From the NCBI GenBank assembly GCA_013334925.1, contig JAAXWP010000002.1, forward strand, positions 62,001 to 126,000: 64,000 nt of DNA. Reading direction: 5' to 3'. Positions 53,289-62,421 of this stretch are shown here, piece by piece. This stretch comes from Chlorobiaceae bacterium. Its GTDB lineage: Bacteria > Bacteroidota > Chlorobiia > Chlorobiales > Chlorobiaceae. Below the pieces are notes generated by a model, which worked only from the letters and a program-made list of their open reading frames with translations, had not been told where the DNA came from and ran no database searches. Every line of letters starts with the position of its first letter. Positions within the stretch are counted from its first letter, which is position 1. The translations under genes and the position numbers were made by a program.

Positions 53289-53624
53289 ATGAAAACGCTG
53301 CCTTGCGCCATCATCGCCCTGCTGCTGACCATACCCGGCCAGCAGGCGTCGGCAGAAGAAAACTTCGCGAGAAAACCTGGCCCTGAAAAGATCGAAACCA
53401 TCGCTGCTATCGACATCGAAAAATCGAGAAGAGTACACTTTGTCGACGAAGATGGGGACGGCATCAATGATGTCGTTCAGCAACGGGCATTGTTTCAGGG
53501 AAGCGTGCGTCATGATGGCGACTATCAGGAAAATCAGGGCCTCTTCATGAATGGAGAGAGCGGAATGAACGGACAGAATGGGTCCAGCAGTCAGAAATAT
53601 TCAGGGAAGGGTTTCAGAAAATAA
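53289..53624 (+). CDS. Small secreted protein with one calcium-loop motif
   Basis: A 111-residue exported protein: short signal peptide (LPCAIIALLLTIPGQQASAEE), a segment with IDIEKSRRVHFVDEDGDGIND (a DxDGDG loop, about 48-60), then a Gln/Asn/Gly-rich tail (MNGESGMNGQNGSSSQ). It is related to the neighbours by the DGDG loop only. It ends 24 bp before the barrel gene and is probably co-transcribed with it. No ribosome site is obvious, and other starts are possible. Confidence 0.65.
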   Translation: MKTLPCAIIALLLTIPGQQASAEENFARKPGPEKIETIAAIDIEKSRRVHFVDEDGDGINDVVQQRALFQGSVRHDGDYQENQGLFMNGESGMNGQNGSSSQKYSGKGFRK

Positions 53625-53648
53625 TCGGTTCAACTTCAGTTATCAGAC

Positions 53649-54803
53649 ATGAAACGAGCAATCGCCCTCATCTTTATCACACTCTGGCCATCGGTGAGCA
53701 TGGCGAACTGGCAGGCCAGGGCATCTGTCGAAACCAGTGTCGAAAACAACGTTTTTCGCAACAGCGACAATGAACACGATATCGTATCCGAAACCACGCT
53801 TTCTCTGAGCAGAACCTGGGCATGGAAGCCATGGAGTGCAGCCATCTCATACGAAGGAAGTTATGTCGGATTCATGGATCATGGCTCACATGATTATCTC
53901 TTTCATCAGGCTGGAATGTCCATGCAACGAAATCTGGAGCATGACGGATTCCTGCGCGGAGGTTTTCGTACGGCAATGAGATCGGATGGTGATGCCTATG
54001 AGCTCTATGACTATCGAGAATATCAGCTCTTCATCGATGCGAAGTTGCCTGTTAATGATCGACTGACGGTATTTACCGGTTACCATCTGCGCCAGCGAGC
54101 TTACGATGAACTCGATGAACTCGACAACATCGAGCACCGACTCTACGCAAGACTTCGCCATACATCAGTCAAAGGTCTGACACTGACACTCTCGTCTGAA
54201 CTGGGATTCAAAAGCTACCAGACCACAGATGGAAGCGAAAGCATCATCACCGGAAGCGGCTCCCGTTCCCGAAAAATCGTCACCACCGCCTCGAACGAAA
54301 CCACGCTGACAGCCGGTCAATGGATCAAGGAGCTGAATGCCACACGTCCAATCATTGACGAAAAGACCGGTTTGAGATTGTCGGTCGTGCATCGGAGCAA
54401 TTTCGGAGACCAGGCCATGGCGATCAGTGGCCTGAACGCCGATCAGTATACCGAAACCGATCTTTTCGATGACCCCTACAGCTACGAAAGTCTTGAACTG
54501 CGTGGCATGGTGTCAAGAGTGCTGCCCTATGGAGTCACCGCTCGCATCGGATTCGATTACGCCAACAAGGACTATCAGGATGCTGCACTGGATGCCATCG
54601 GTAATCCCCTGCCAGGTGAACCGATGAGACGTGACCGTCAATATTCGCTCTGGGCCCGCATGGAAAAATCATTCACCGTGAACGCATGGCACACAAACCT
54701 GAACCTCTACGGACAGTACCGGCACATCAGGAACAGCTCGAATGACTCGTATTACGACTACCGTGCAACAAGCTTTACCGCAGGTGCCGAACTGAATTTC
54801 TGA
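53649..54803 (+). CDS. Outer-membrane beta-barrel protein
   Basis: A 384-residue exported protein. A signal peptide (MKRAIALIFITLWPSVSMA) is followed by many alternating amphipathic strands separated by short turns, closing with SFTAGAELNF, a C-terminal aromatic residue as required by the BAM complex. I read it as a barrel of 12-18 strands. The sequence family is unrecognised. In the operon with two DGDG proteins it could export or anchor them. It is not a TonB receptor (no plug). Confidence 0.72.
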   Translation: MKRAIALIFITLWPSVSMANWQARASVETSVENNVFRNSDNEHDIVSETTLSLSRTWAWKPWSAAISYEGSYVGFMDHGSHDYLFHQAGMSMQRNLEHDGFLRGGFRTAMRSDGDAYELYDYREYQLFIDAKLPVNDRLTVFTGYHLRQRAYDELDELDNIEHRLYARLRHTSVKGLTLTLSSELGFKSYQTTDGSESIITGSGSRSRKIVTTASNETTLTAGQWIKELNATRPIIDEKTGLRLSVVHRSNFGDQAMAISGLNADQYTETDLFDDPYSYESLELRGMVSRVLPYGVTARIGFDYANKDYQDAALDAIGNPLPGEPMRRDRQYSLWARMEKSFTVNAWHTNLNLYGQYRHIRNSSNDSYYDYRATSFTAGAELNF

Positions 54804-54816
54804 ACCGCATGCAAAC

Positions 54817-54841
54817 GCTTACCGAACGGGTTACGGTAAGC
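54817..54841 (+). terminator. Hairpin after barrel gene
   Basis: GCTTACCG (54817-54824) pairs with CGGTAAGC (54834-54841) around a 9-nt loop. It lies 13 nt past the barrel stop and has no T-run, so it is a weak terminator or an mRNA end. Confidence 0.45.
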
Positions 54842-54881
54842 ACTCTATCGACCAATAACCCATAACCTGGAGGAGATGATT

Positions 54882-55241
54882 ATGAAACAGAAAAAGATGT
54901 TGCTGGCGATGCTTGCCGTATCACTCTCATTTGACGCAGGAGTGACCATCGCCGCAGAAACGGGAGGTGTTCAGGTGCAACAACAGGAGCAGATCTATGG
55001 CAGCCAGCTCATGACGCAACAGGAGCGGATGGAATACCGCTCAAGCATGAGGTCGGCAAAAACACTGGAAGAACGGGAACGCATCCGCAACGAACATCAT
55101 GAAAAGATGAAAGTCCGAGCCCAGGAGCGTGGAGTCACCCTGCCGGACCAGCCGCCTGCCGGCGGTGCCGGAATGGGACCGGGAGCTGGCGGAGGCTGGG
55201 GTACTGGTGGCGGAGGCAGAGGTATGGGCCCGCGCCGTTAA
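54882..55241 (+). CDS. Secreted Gln/Arg-rich protein with Gly-rich tail
   Basis: A 119-residue exported protein. After a signal peptide (ending about ITIAAE) comes QLMTQQERMEYRSSMRSAK and EERERIRNEHHEKMKVRAQE, a charged helical segment reminiscent of small periplasmic metal-responsive or chaperone-like proteins, followed by a PDQPPAGGAG and Gly-rich, Arg-ending tail. ATG 54882 sits 8 nt after GGAGG; an in-frame ATG two codons earlier is also possible. It is framed by hairpins and so is a separate small transcript. The function is unknown. Confidence 0.7.
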   Translation: MKQKKMLLAMLAVSLSFDAGVTIAAETGGVQVQQQEQIYGSQLMTQQERMEYRSSMRSAKTLEERERIRNEHHEKMKVRAQERGVTLPDQPPAGGAGMGPGAGGGWGTGGGGRGMGPRR

Positions 55242-55245
55242 CTGT

Positions 55246-55284
55246 CATCCCTGGAGCGACGCGGTTGGGGTCGCTCCAGGGATG
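55246..55284. terminator. Bidirectional terminator, 15-bp stem
   Basis: CATCCCTGGAGCGAC (55246-55260) is perfectly complementary to 55270-55284, with a 9-nt loop, between convergent genes. Confidence 0.75.
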
Positions 55285-55307
55285 GTATTCTCAATGACGA
55301 CATGCCA

Positions 55308-56612
55308 TCAGTTAAAAACGACCAGGATTCCGGGATTCTTCAACCTGATTTTGAGCCATTCCCTGATTTTTTCTTTACTCGAACGATCGAGTGGCTTCAG
55401 AGAAGAGACCAGGACGCAGGTCCGGGATACTGGTTGAGTCCCGGTACTGTCAGCAAACTGATATGAATCGGCAAAAAAACAACCTGAAATTTCCGGATAT
55501 AGCGGCTTCAACTCTCGCAGCAACTGCAGACCGGTAGATTTTTGCGCGCGGAGACTATCCAGTTTCAGCCTGCTTCGCTGCAGATCGGCAGACAGACGGG
55601 AAATTTCGAATTTCAACTGATCGGATTCCCTGAACTGTTCAGAATTGTCCCCAATCACCAGCCCCTGTTCGAAGTCCAGAGTTACCTGTTCAAGACCGAA
55701 ATCCTTTGCGCGCTTTGTCAACTGCAATTTATCGGCATCTGTCAATGGTTTACCCCCGTAGACCATTGAAATAACACGATGGTCGGGATCGACGGCATAT
55801 CTGAAAAGATAGTCACCCCCGAAATAGCTCACGCTTCTGATGAATCGACCTGCATTTTCCGTAAAACGCTCCTTCTGCACCAGAAGGTAACCGAAATACA
55901 CGCTGGGTATCAGGGTAACCAGTATCACGACCGTGATCAGTCGATTGATATGTCGTTTTTTCGCTTCATCGATGTCCGTTCTGATTGGAAAACGCATCAA
56001 CCTGGAAAAAGCCACCGTTGCGAGTGCAATAAATACGGTATTTATGGCGAACAGATAGAACGCACCCAGAAAAAAGGCGATTTGTCCAGTCGCAAGGCCG
56101 TAACCGGCAGTGCACAGGGGAGGCATGAGTGCGGTGGCGATGGCGACTCCTGGTACGATGTTTCCTTTCAGTTTGGTTGTAAGGGATATCGTCCCGGCCA
56201 ATCCTCCGAAAAGCGCTACCAATACATCATAGATCGTGGGGCTCGTCCGGGCAAGCAGTTCCGAATGGGCGCTGGAGAGTGGACTGATGGCAAAATAGAG
56301 GGTCGAAGTTACCAGACTCACGAGCACCGCAAAGATATAATTCTGGAATGCCAGTCTCAGCAAGTGGAAATCATGGGTTGCCAGCCCATACCCCATTCCG
56401 TTGATCGGACCCATGAGAGGTGAAATCAGCATGGCGCCGATAATCACAGCTGTCGAGTTCATGTTGAGCCCAACCGATGCAAGAATGATCGCTGAAATGA
56501 GCACCCATATGCGAGCGCCTTTGAACGAGATATCCGACTCAAGCGTCTTCCGGATGTCATCGCTGCTCTCTGCGTCCTGCCTGATCGCAAGGTTACGAAG
56601 TAAACTGATCAT
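55308..56612 (-). CDS. DUF389 (TIGR00341-type) membrane protein
   Basis: A 434-residue membrane protein. ILASVGLNMNSTAVIIGAMLISPLMGPINGMGYG (about residues 42-75, quoted in parts) is the hallmark of the DUF389 family, followed by five or more further helices and a cytoplasmic C-terminal part of about 170 residues with helical segments. The family is widespread and uncharacterised. It is a single gene convergent with the Gly-rich protein gene, transcribed away from the glycosyltransferase. Confidence 0.85.
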   Translation of the reverse strand: MISLLRNLAIRQDAESSDDIRKTLESDISFKGARIWVLISAIILASVGLNMNSTAVIIGAMLISPLMGPINGMGYGLATHDFHLLRLAFQNYIFAVLVSLVTSTLYFAISPLSSAHSELLARTSPTIYDVLVALFGGLAGTISLTTKLKGNIVPGVAIATALMPPLCTAGYGLATGQIAFFLGAFYLFAINTVFIALATVAFSRLMRFPIRTDIDEAKKRHINRLITVVILVTLIPSVYFGYLLVQKERFTENAGRFIRSVSYFGGDYLFRYAVDPDHRVISMVYGGKPLTDADKLQLTKRAKDFGLEQVTLDFEQGLVIGDNSEQFRESDQLKFEISRLSADLQRSRLKLDSLRAQKSTGLQLLRELKPLYPEISGCFFADSYQFADSTGTQPVSRTCVLVSSLKPLDRSSKEKIREWLKIRLKNPGILVVFN

Positions 56613-57267
56613 GCTCCTGTTGAAATAAGTTAGACTTCTTTTGATGCAAAATAGACATTAAGTCAGTCATGAAACCGCCATACACTCTCCGTGATAGACT
56701 TTTTCAGCCCCAATCCATCACGAGCTGGCATGACTTCAGTAATGGCTCCGGCAAGATACCGTATCAACCTCCGTTCCGCAGCCATGTTCCAACCAGTGTC
56801 GCGCCACGCTCAGATTGACATCCGGAAAAAACCTTGCGCGACCCAATGACTGATCCCTTTCCAGTCCATGGCTACCACAGATATCGGACAAGAAATTCAG
56901 CCAGTCCAGGTCCATTAACGATCACAATCACCAAAAAACAAGGACTATTCATTCTCATTTTCATCACCTGCCGCTGCTGTATCACCCACAGTCTCATCTC
57001 AATACCGCACCAAATACATCAACCACCATACAGACACATACTAACAACTTGTATAACAGGTAGTTACAAACCCGAATACAACCGGCAAAACCACATGCGC
57101 CGTCTCAAAATCAAGAAGACAAACTCAATCTTATTTAACACACTTAACCAAAAAAGAAAACCATTATCTTATTGATATATAATAGGATAAAAAGAAATAA
57201 AATACATCTGGCACGCATATTGATGTAAGAGCAGTAGAGAATCTTTCAACCCCTAATCTCTACTGCA
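56613..57267. other. Long control region before glycosyltransferase
   Basis: 655 bp with no supported gene. The right half is AT-rich and contains sigma-54 promoter C. No clear TCGACC-N4-GGTCGA pair was found at the distance seen for promoters A and B. A partial ATTAACGATCACAAT motif lies at 56914-56928. Confidence 0.5.
57209..57224 (+). promoter_or_regulatory. Sigma-54 promoter C
   Basis: TGGCACGCATATTGAT shares all but two bases with promoter B at 52786, including the atypical TTGA in the -12 element. It is 44 bp upstream of the glycosyltransferase start. Confidence 0.65.
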
Positions 57268-58638
57268 ATGTCACAGAAAATAGGTACATTACACCCGATT
57301 GATTTCCGTGTTACCGGCACGCCGAAATCGAAAAGCGCTTACGCAACGGTAACCGCAAAATTCATCTACGCTTTGATCTTCGCAATCAGCTGGATGGCAC
57401 TTTCCGTCTGGATCTCCGCTCCATGGTATGACTCGCTCGGAGCTGAGATTGGCGTCGTTCCGGCCGGATTCCTGATCACCTTCATCGCCATCGTCCCAGG
57501 CTTCATCAATGCGTTCGTCTTCGTGTCGACCATTCTCGACAAACGGCCTCAGATCGGCAATATCGCCAAATACCCTCCGGCTACCGTCCTGGTTGCTGCC
57601 TACAACGAAGAGGCCTCGATCGGTGAAACCGTGGAAAGCCTTTTCAATCAGAACTACCCTGGCGATCTGAAGGTTATCGTCATCAACGACGGATCGAGCG
57701 ATAAAACCGCCTGGATCGTCAGAACGCTGACCCGCAAGTACGAGAACCTCGAACTGATCGACCTCGAAAAGAACGCCGGCAAAGCCAATGCCCTCAACCA
57801 GGGGCTGAAGGCCTGTTCGACCGACATCGTCATCACGGTCGATGCCGACTGCACCGCTCATGTCGATGCCATAAAAACCATCGTCGGGCGTTATCTGACC
57901 GATCCGGAAACCACGACTGCTGTGGCCGGTTCGATCATGGTCAGGAACCCGAAACAGAGCTGGATCACCAAGGCTCAGGAGTGGGACTATTTCCTCGGCA
58001 TCTCGATCACCAAGAGAATCCAGTCCATGTTCCAGGGCACGCTCGTCGCTCAGGGAGCCTTCTCGCTGTACGATCGCAGAACCCTGGTCGAGCTTGGCGG
58101 CTGGCCGGAGATGGTCGGTGAAGATATCGTGCTGACCTGGAAGATGCTGGACGCAGGTTACCGCGTTGGCCATGCCGAAAACGCTTATGTCTACACCACG
58201 ACCCCATCGACGCTCAAGCAGTTCGCACGTCAGCGCCGCCGCTGGTCGAGAGGCCTCATGGAAGCTTTCAAGGCAAACCCGCGAATTCTGTTCAGGCCAA
58301 GACTGACGATGATGTTCATCTGGTGGAATACACTCTATCCGCTGATGGATATCGCCTTCACGTTCGGATACATCCCGGGTATGATCCTGGCTCTGTTCGG
58401 CAAGTTCTGGATCGTCGGTCCCATGACCCTCTGCATCCTGCCGCTGACCATCCTGATGAACTCGGTCATGTACCAGCGCTGCAAGTCGTCACTCGAAGAG
58501 AAGCAGCTCACGACCCCGACCGACAAACTGGGACTGCTTATCTACAGTTTTGCCTATCCGATGTTCCTGCAGCCGGCCTGTGTCGTCGGATACTTCTCCG
58601 AGTTCATGAACATGAAGAAAACCTGGGGAACGAAGTAA
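57268..58638 (+). CDS. Processive family 2 glycosyltransferase
   Basis: A 456-residue membrane GT2 of the BcsA/PgaC type. Two N-terminal helices (about 30-80), a cytoplasmic catalytic domain with DGSSD, the VDADC metal-binding motif (about 190), GEDIVLTWKM (about 284) and the Q-R-R-R-W motif (about 320), then C-terminal helices. This is the signature of enzymes that polymerise and extrude a polysaccharide such as cellulose, hyaluronan or poly-GlcNAc. No PilZ domain is present. The next gene encodes an outer-membrane protein, so they form a minimal synthase-plus-export pair. No deacetylase or BcsB gene is seen, so the polymer is unknown. No clear ribosome site. Confidence 0.87.
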   Translation: MSQKIGTLHPIDFRVTGTPKSKSAYATVTAKFIYALIFAISWMALSVWISAPWYDSLGAEIGVVPAGFLITFIAIVPGFINAFVFVSTILDKRPQIGNIAKYPPATVLVAAYNEEASIGETVESLFNQNYPGDLKVIVINDGSSDKTAWIVRTLTRKYENLELIDLEKNAGKANALNQGLKACSTDIVITVDADCTAHVDAIKTIVGRYLTDPETTTAVAGSIMVRNPKQSWITKAQEWDYFLGISITKRIQSMFQGTLVAQGAFSLYDRRTLVELGGWPEMVGEDIVLTWKMLDAGYRVGHAENAYVYTTTPSTLKQFARQRRRWSRGLMEAFKANPRILFRPRLTMMFIWWNTLYPLMDIAFTFGYIPGMILALFGKFWIVGPMTLCILPLTILMNSVMYQRCKSSLEEKQLTTPTDKLGLLIYSFAYPMFLQPACVVGYFSEFMNMKKTWGTK

Positions 58639-58692
58639 CCTGAATCGAATATCGATGCAATAACGATTACCTCCATCAGACAAACCACTCCC

Positions 58693-59622
58693 ATGAAAAA
58701 GCTCGTATCGTTCATCCTCTGTGCCGTCATGCTGCAGTCCCTCTCCGGAGAGGCTGCAGCCCGACAGGCTGTCTCGCTGCCAAGCGTCTTCATCTCCTCG
58801 GACAGCGACGGTTTCTCGTCCCAGAAATACCGTGCAGGTTACTACCCGGTGTACGAACACGGATGGTCTTACACCGGTATCGAATTCCAGAAAAACTACT
58901 ACGACCAGCACGATTGGGATGCTGCGGGAAGCGAACTGCGCCTGACAACAAAAAAGCTGAACCCGCGTAACGCATTGGGCTACACGGCCACCGTAGGCCT
59001 CAACACCATTGGTGACCATCACCTCGTCACCGCAGACGCAGACTGGGCGTTCAGGATTGCCGACAAAACCCGGGGAGAACTGATCTTCAGCCGAGACCGC
59101 ATCGAAACCGAAAGCGCCCTTGAAGATGGCAACAACTACACGCTCGCCGGGTTCAGCCTGGAACAGCAGCTTGCCGACCGCCTGACCGTGATCGGCATGG
59201 GTGGCAATATGTGGTTCGCCGATTCGAACACCAGGCCGTTCGTCAGGTTCAGAGTGGTCTATGACCTCATACCGAAATACGGAATCACCGCACAGCTCCG
59301 CCACCGGCAGTACTGGGATACGGACGTGAATGTCCCAAGGGAGTACTTCAACCCGGAGCGCTATCGTGAAACCATGGCGGCCGTTGGCATCCGCAGAAGA
59401 ATAGAGGGCTGGACTCTTGCCGGAACAGCCGGGTACGGATATCAGAAAGTGAACAGTGATTCGAGCACACCGACGCGGCTCTTCGAGGTCAGCGTCACCA
59501 GCCCGATCGCCGGAAAAACATTCTTCCAGGCATCAGCCGGTGAGAGCAAAGCCGCTGAATTCCACGGTCCGGACTACCACTACCGCTATCTGTCGGCTTC
59601 GCTCTTCTTCTCGCTCGACTGA
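58693..59622 (+). CDS. Outer-membrane barrel protein of polysaccharide locus
   Basis: A 309-residue exported protein: signal peptide (cut near AAARQ), then alternating strands with aromatic girdles (YRAGYYPVYEHGWSYTGIEF) through to the closing YLSASLFFSLD. It lacks a lipobox or TPR domain. Following the glycosyltransferase after 54 bp, it probably forms the outer-membrane pore for the polymer, comparable to the barrel part of PgaA, although I cannot claim direct homology. A strong hairpin follows. Confidence 0.7.
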   Translation: MKKLVSFILCAVMLQSLSGEAAARQAVSLPSVFISSDSDGFSSQKYRAGYYPVYEHGWSYTGIEFQKNYYDQHDWDAAGSELRLTTKKLNPRNALGYTATVGLNTIGDHHLVTADADWAFRIADKTRGELIFSRDRIETESALEDGNNYTLAGFSLEQQLADRLTVIGMGGNMWFADSNTRPFVRFRVVYDLIPKYGITAQLRHRQYWDTDVNVPREYFNPERYRETMAAVGIRRRIEGWTLAGTAGYGYQKVNSDSSTPTRLFEVSVTSPIAGKTFFQASAGESKAAEFHGPDYHYRYLSASLFFSLD

Positions 59623-59632
59623 TACCAGCGAA

Positions 59633-59674
59633 TTCAGGCCCCCCTCGTAAACACTACTGCAAAGGGGGCCTGAA
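59633..59674 (+). terminator. Terminator after polysaccharide pair
   Basis: TTCAGGCCCCC (59633-59643) pairs with GGGGGCCTGAA (59664-59674), with a 20-nt loop. It ends the two-gene unit. The CAGGCCCCC half recurs at about 59703. Confidence 0.65.
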
Positions 59675-59754
59675 AACGCGCGCCATGATACATCCGATTC
59701 CTGCAGGCCCCCTTCCAGCCATGAAAACTTCTGCATCCCTGAGCTCAGACCTCG

Positions 59755-62370
59755 TCACTCCAGGGATGTTTCATCTTGTCTGCAAGATTGCGGAACTTGC
59801 TCCGAATGGCGTATGCAGGACTGCAAAGCTGTAGAGGTTTCTGCCAAAACCATACGCAAGTGCTCCAGCCAGTCGTCACCTTCCGGCCAACGACCTGCAC
59901 GGAATATATCATCGAGATTTTCCGCGAGCAGTTGAAGTTTCAATGCACCGATTGTGGCAGACACTCCTTTGAGTGAATGACTCGCACGCATGGCCATCGA
60001 TACATTATCGATAGTTCCTGCTGTTTCAAGCTCCGCAACGAGCCGTGGACCATCCTGCTGAAACTCATGTACAAACCAGTCAGCCAATTCACTACCCCCG
60101 GTTGCCACGATATGTCCGATAACCGACGGATCGAGCAATACACCTGGCAAACCGGACAAATCGGAACTATGGGTACATGATACCTGACGATGATATCCAG
60201 AATGATGGTCTGGAGCAGAATGAGCATTCAACCGGTTCAACCAGAACGCAACGGTCGAAATCAGATCCTGCTTCGAGAGCGGCTTTCCGATACAGGCATT
60301 CATACCGCTGTCCATCACGCTCTCTATGGTCTCGCGCCCGCTGTTACCGGTAACGGCGACGATCGGTATGTCCGCGAATGCTTTGAACCTCCGAAATGGC
60401 TCTCCGCTCCTGATCTTTCTGGAAGCTTCGACACCATTCATGACCGGCATTTCCATATCCATGAGAACGATGTCGAACTCCATACGTTCGAGAAGTTCAA
60501 GCACCTGCCGGCCATTTTCAGCCTGAGTCACGATGCATCCCTCATTTTCAAGAATAATGGTGATGAATTTTCTCGAAATGGCATTATCGTCAGCGACCAG
60601 AACACGACACCCGGTCAGCAATGATTCGTTCTGAATCCGCAAGCTCACCCGGTCAGTGAAGAAATAGCGATCAAAGAGCCCCGCAAGACCATCGGCAGTG
60701 AGTGGTTTGGCGACAAATTCATTCATGCCAATCTGAACTGTTCGTCTCACAGCAGCCTCCTTCGATAGTGCTGTAACCCCTACGATCACTGCGTCACGAT
60801 AATGCAGCAGCATTGCGGGAGTCATATTGAGCCCTGAACGCAAAAGCCTGACTGTTTCATCGCCATGTAAACCCGGCATCTCGATATCCATCAGGATCAT
60901 ATCATACCGGCACTTTGCCGCCATTTCAAGACATTGCCGTCCACTCTCGGCCACATCGACCTGACAATTGAACGCCTTCAGGCATTCTGCATGCACTCTC
61001 CGGTTCACCTGCTGATCGTCGACAACCAGTATGCGTTTGGTCGCAAGGAGCTGTTTTTTGATCGACTGAACAGTTTTGGATTCATAGCGAGGCAGAACAA
61101 TGGTAAACTCTGTCCATCGATTTTCAACCGAATCGCAGATGATCGTACCGGAAAAAGATTCCACGACGCGGCGGCAGAACGACAACCCGAGCCCATTGCC
61201 ATCGTGCTTTCCCGAACTGTAAAAACGGTTGAATATTTTTTCGCGCATCGCCACAGGAACCCCCGGACCATTATCTCTCACCCTTATTACATTACCGACC
61301 TGAGTGGTATCAGCAGAGATGTCTATCCTGAAATCCTTTTTCCCACTGTAGTAAAGCGCATTGCTGATCAGGTTGAACAGGACATAGACAAACTGGTCCT
61401 TATCGCCGAAGAAGTCAAAATCCCCTCGAATTTCCGTAAAAATCATTGACCTCTCGTCAGGGCTCCTGTAACTATAGGTATCCAGGGCCGCCCTTATGGT
61501 CTGGCGAATCGGATATCTCCTGAAATTCTGCTGATCGACCTCCCGTTCACGCAGATTGGAGAGAATGGAATCGATCATCCGGTTTCCGGACTTCACCGTA
61601 TCGAGGCCATCGAGAACCACCTTGTGAATACTCACCAGGTCGTTTTGCTTCAGCATGAATTCGCGTGACTTGCCGTCAGATCCGGAAGGCAAGGACGGAA
61701 GCAGTGCCTGAATGTTTTCCATGCTCAGGGCAATGGCGTTGAGCGGATTTCTCATCTCGTGAGCGATCGATCCTGAAAGACTTTTCATGAGCGAGAGCCT
61801 TGCCTGCTGACTTGCCTGTTTCCGGTGATTCAGAAACAGACCACCGAAATAGCATATGATGAAAATCGGAAGATATGCATCATCGAAATATCGATACCAT
61901 ACCTGTCCATCGGTCAACAGTATCAGCAGCCATGCCAGACCATAGGCTGCCAGGATCATCAAAGAAACAATCAGCCAGTCATAGAAAATGATGATAAAAA
62001 ACAGCAGACAACCCAGGGTGGCAAGCACCCAGATGAAAGCGCCTTCATTTTTCAGAAACATGAAGAACGAAAAAAAGGGAAGGGTATAGAAACCTCCGGC
62101 AAAAAAGTACCAGGGATAATACGATTTCAATCTGAATGGCAGGAATCGGAAGAATACCTGTGGAAGAACAAAAAGTACCCCGACGAGATACAGCACAATG
62201 CTGTTGTAATGTTGTGGATAAACATATTCCATAACCAGAAAGAGAAACGGAAATCCAACCAGTCCAACAAGACCTATGAAGGGCGTGTTCGGCTCCGAAT
62301 AATCGACAATTTCAATCGCCGTTTTCCTGAGCCTTTCCAGCAGTTTCGACTCGCTGAATATCTGGAACAT
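59755..62370 (-). CDS. CqsS-like hybrid sensor kinase with two receivers and HPt
   Basis: An 871-residue hybrid kinase. An N-terminal six-helix membrane domain begins YSEPNTPFIGLVGLVGFP and YPQHYN, very like the CqsS/LqsS quorum sensors that detect alpha-hydroxyketone signals. It is followed by HisKA with SIAHEMRNPLNAI, an HATPase (NALYYSG, GLGLSFCRR), two receivers (ILVVDDQQVNRR and MILMDIEMPGLHG; VLVADDNAISRK and IVLMDMEMPVMNG) and a C-terminal HPt with ASHSLKGVSA. Classical CqsS has one receiver and no HPt, so this has more built-in relay steps. No synthase gene is in view. The preferred ATG is 62370; a TTG at 62421 lies upstream, with a run of nine G's between them. Confidence 0.88.
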   Translation of the reverse strand: MFQIFSESKLLERLRKTAIEIVDYSEPNTPFIGLVGLVGFPFLFLVMEYVYPQHYNSIVLYLVGVLFVLPQVFFRFLPFRLKSYYPWYFFAGGFYTLPFFSFFMFLKNEGAFIWVLATLGCLLFFIIIFYDWLIVSLMILAAYGLAWLLILLTDGQVWYRYFDDAYLPIFIICYFGGLFLNHRKQASQQARLSLMKSLSGSIAHEMRNPLNAIALSMENIQALLPSLPSGSDGKSREFMLKQNDLVSIHKVVLDGLDTVKSGNRMIDSILSNLREREVDQQNFRRYPIRQTIRAALDTYSYRSPDERSMIFTEIRGDFDFFGDKDQFVYVLFNLISNALYYSGKKDFRIDISADTTQVGNVIRVRDNGPGVPVAMREKIFNRFYSSGKHDGNGLGLSFCRRVVESFSGTIICDSVENRWTEFTIVLPRYESKTVQSIKKQLLATKRILVVDDQQVNRRVHAECLKAFNCQVDVAESGRQCLEMAAKCRYDMILMDIEMPGLHGDETVRLLRSGLNMTPAMLLHYRDAVIVGVTALSKEAAVRRTVQIGMNEFVAKPLTADGLAGLFDRYFFTDRVSLRIQNESLLTGCRVLVADDNAISRKFITIILENEGCIVTQAENGRQVLELLERMEFDIVLMDMEMPVMNGVEASRKIRSGEPFRRFKAFADIPIVAVTGNSGRETIESVMDSGMNACIGKPLSKQDLISTVAFWLNRLNAHSAPDHHSGYHRQVSCTHSSDLSGLPGVLLDPSVIGHIVATGGSELADWFVHEFQQDGPRLVAELETAGTIDNVSMAMRASHSLKGVSATIGALKLQLLAENLDDIFRAGRWPEGDDWLEHLRMVLAETSTALQSCIRHSEQVPQSCRQDETSLE

Positions 62371-62375
62371 GTAGT

Positions 62376-62384
62376 GGGGGGGGG
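62376..62384. repeat. Nine-G homopolymer just upstream of CqsS-like gene
   Basis: The G9 tract lies within 15 bp of the ATG at 62370, in what would be the 5' leader or the extreme N-terminal coding part. Length changes could alter expression or frame. Confidence 0.55.
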
Positions 62385-62421
62385 AGTAGTTCGATTTAAG
62401 AACAGGTTTTAGGAGTGTCAA

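Noticed and set aside
57080-57125. Activator pair expected about 98 bp upstream of promoter C
   Set aside because: No TCGACC or GGTCGA half-sites are present there; GACCCAATGACT near 56840 is too degenerate to count.
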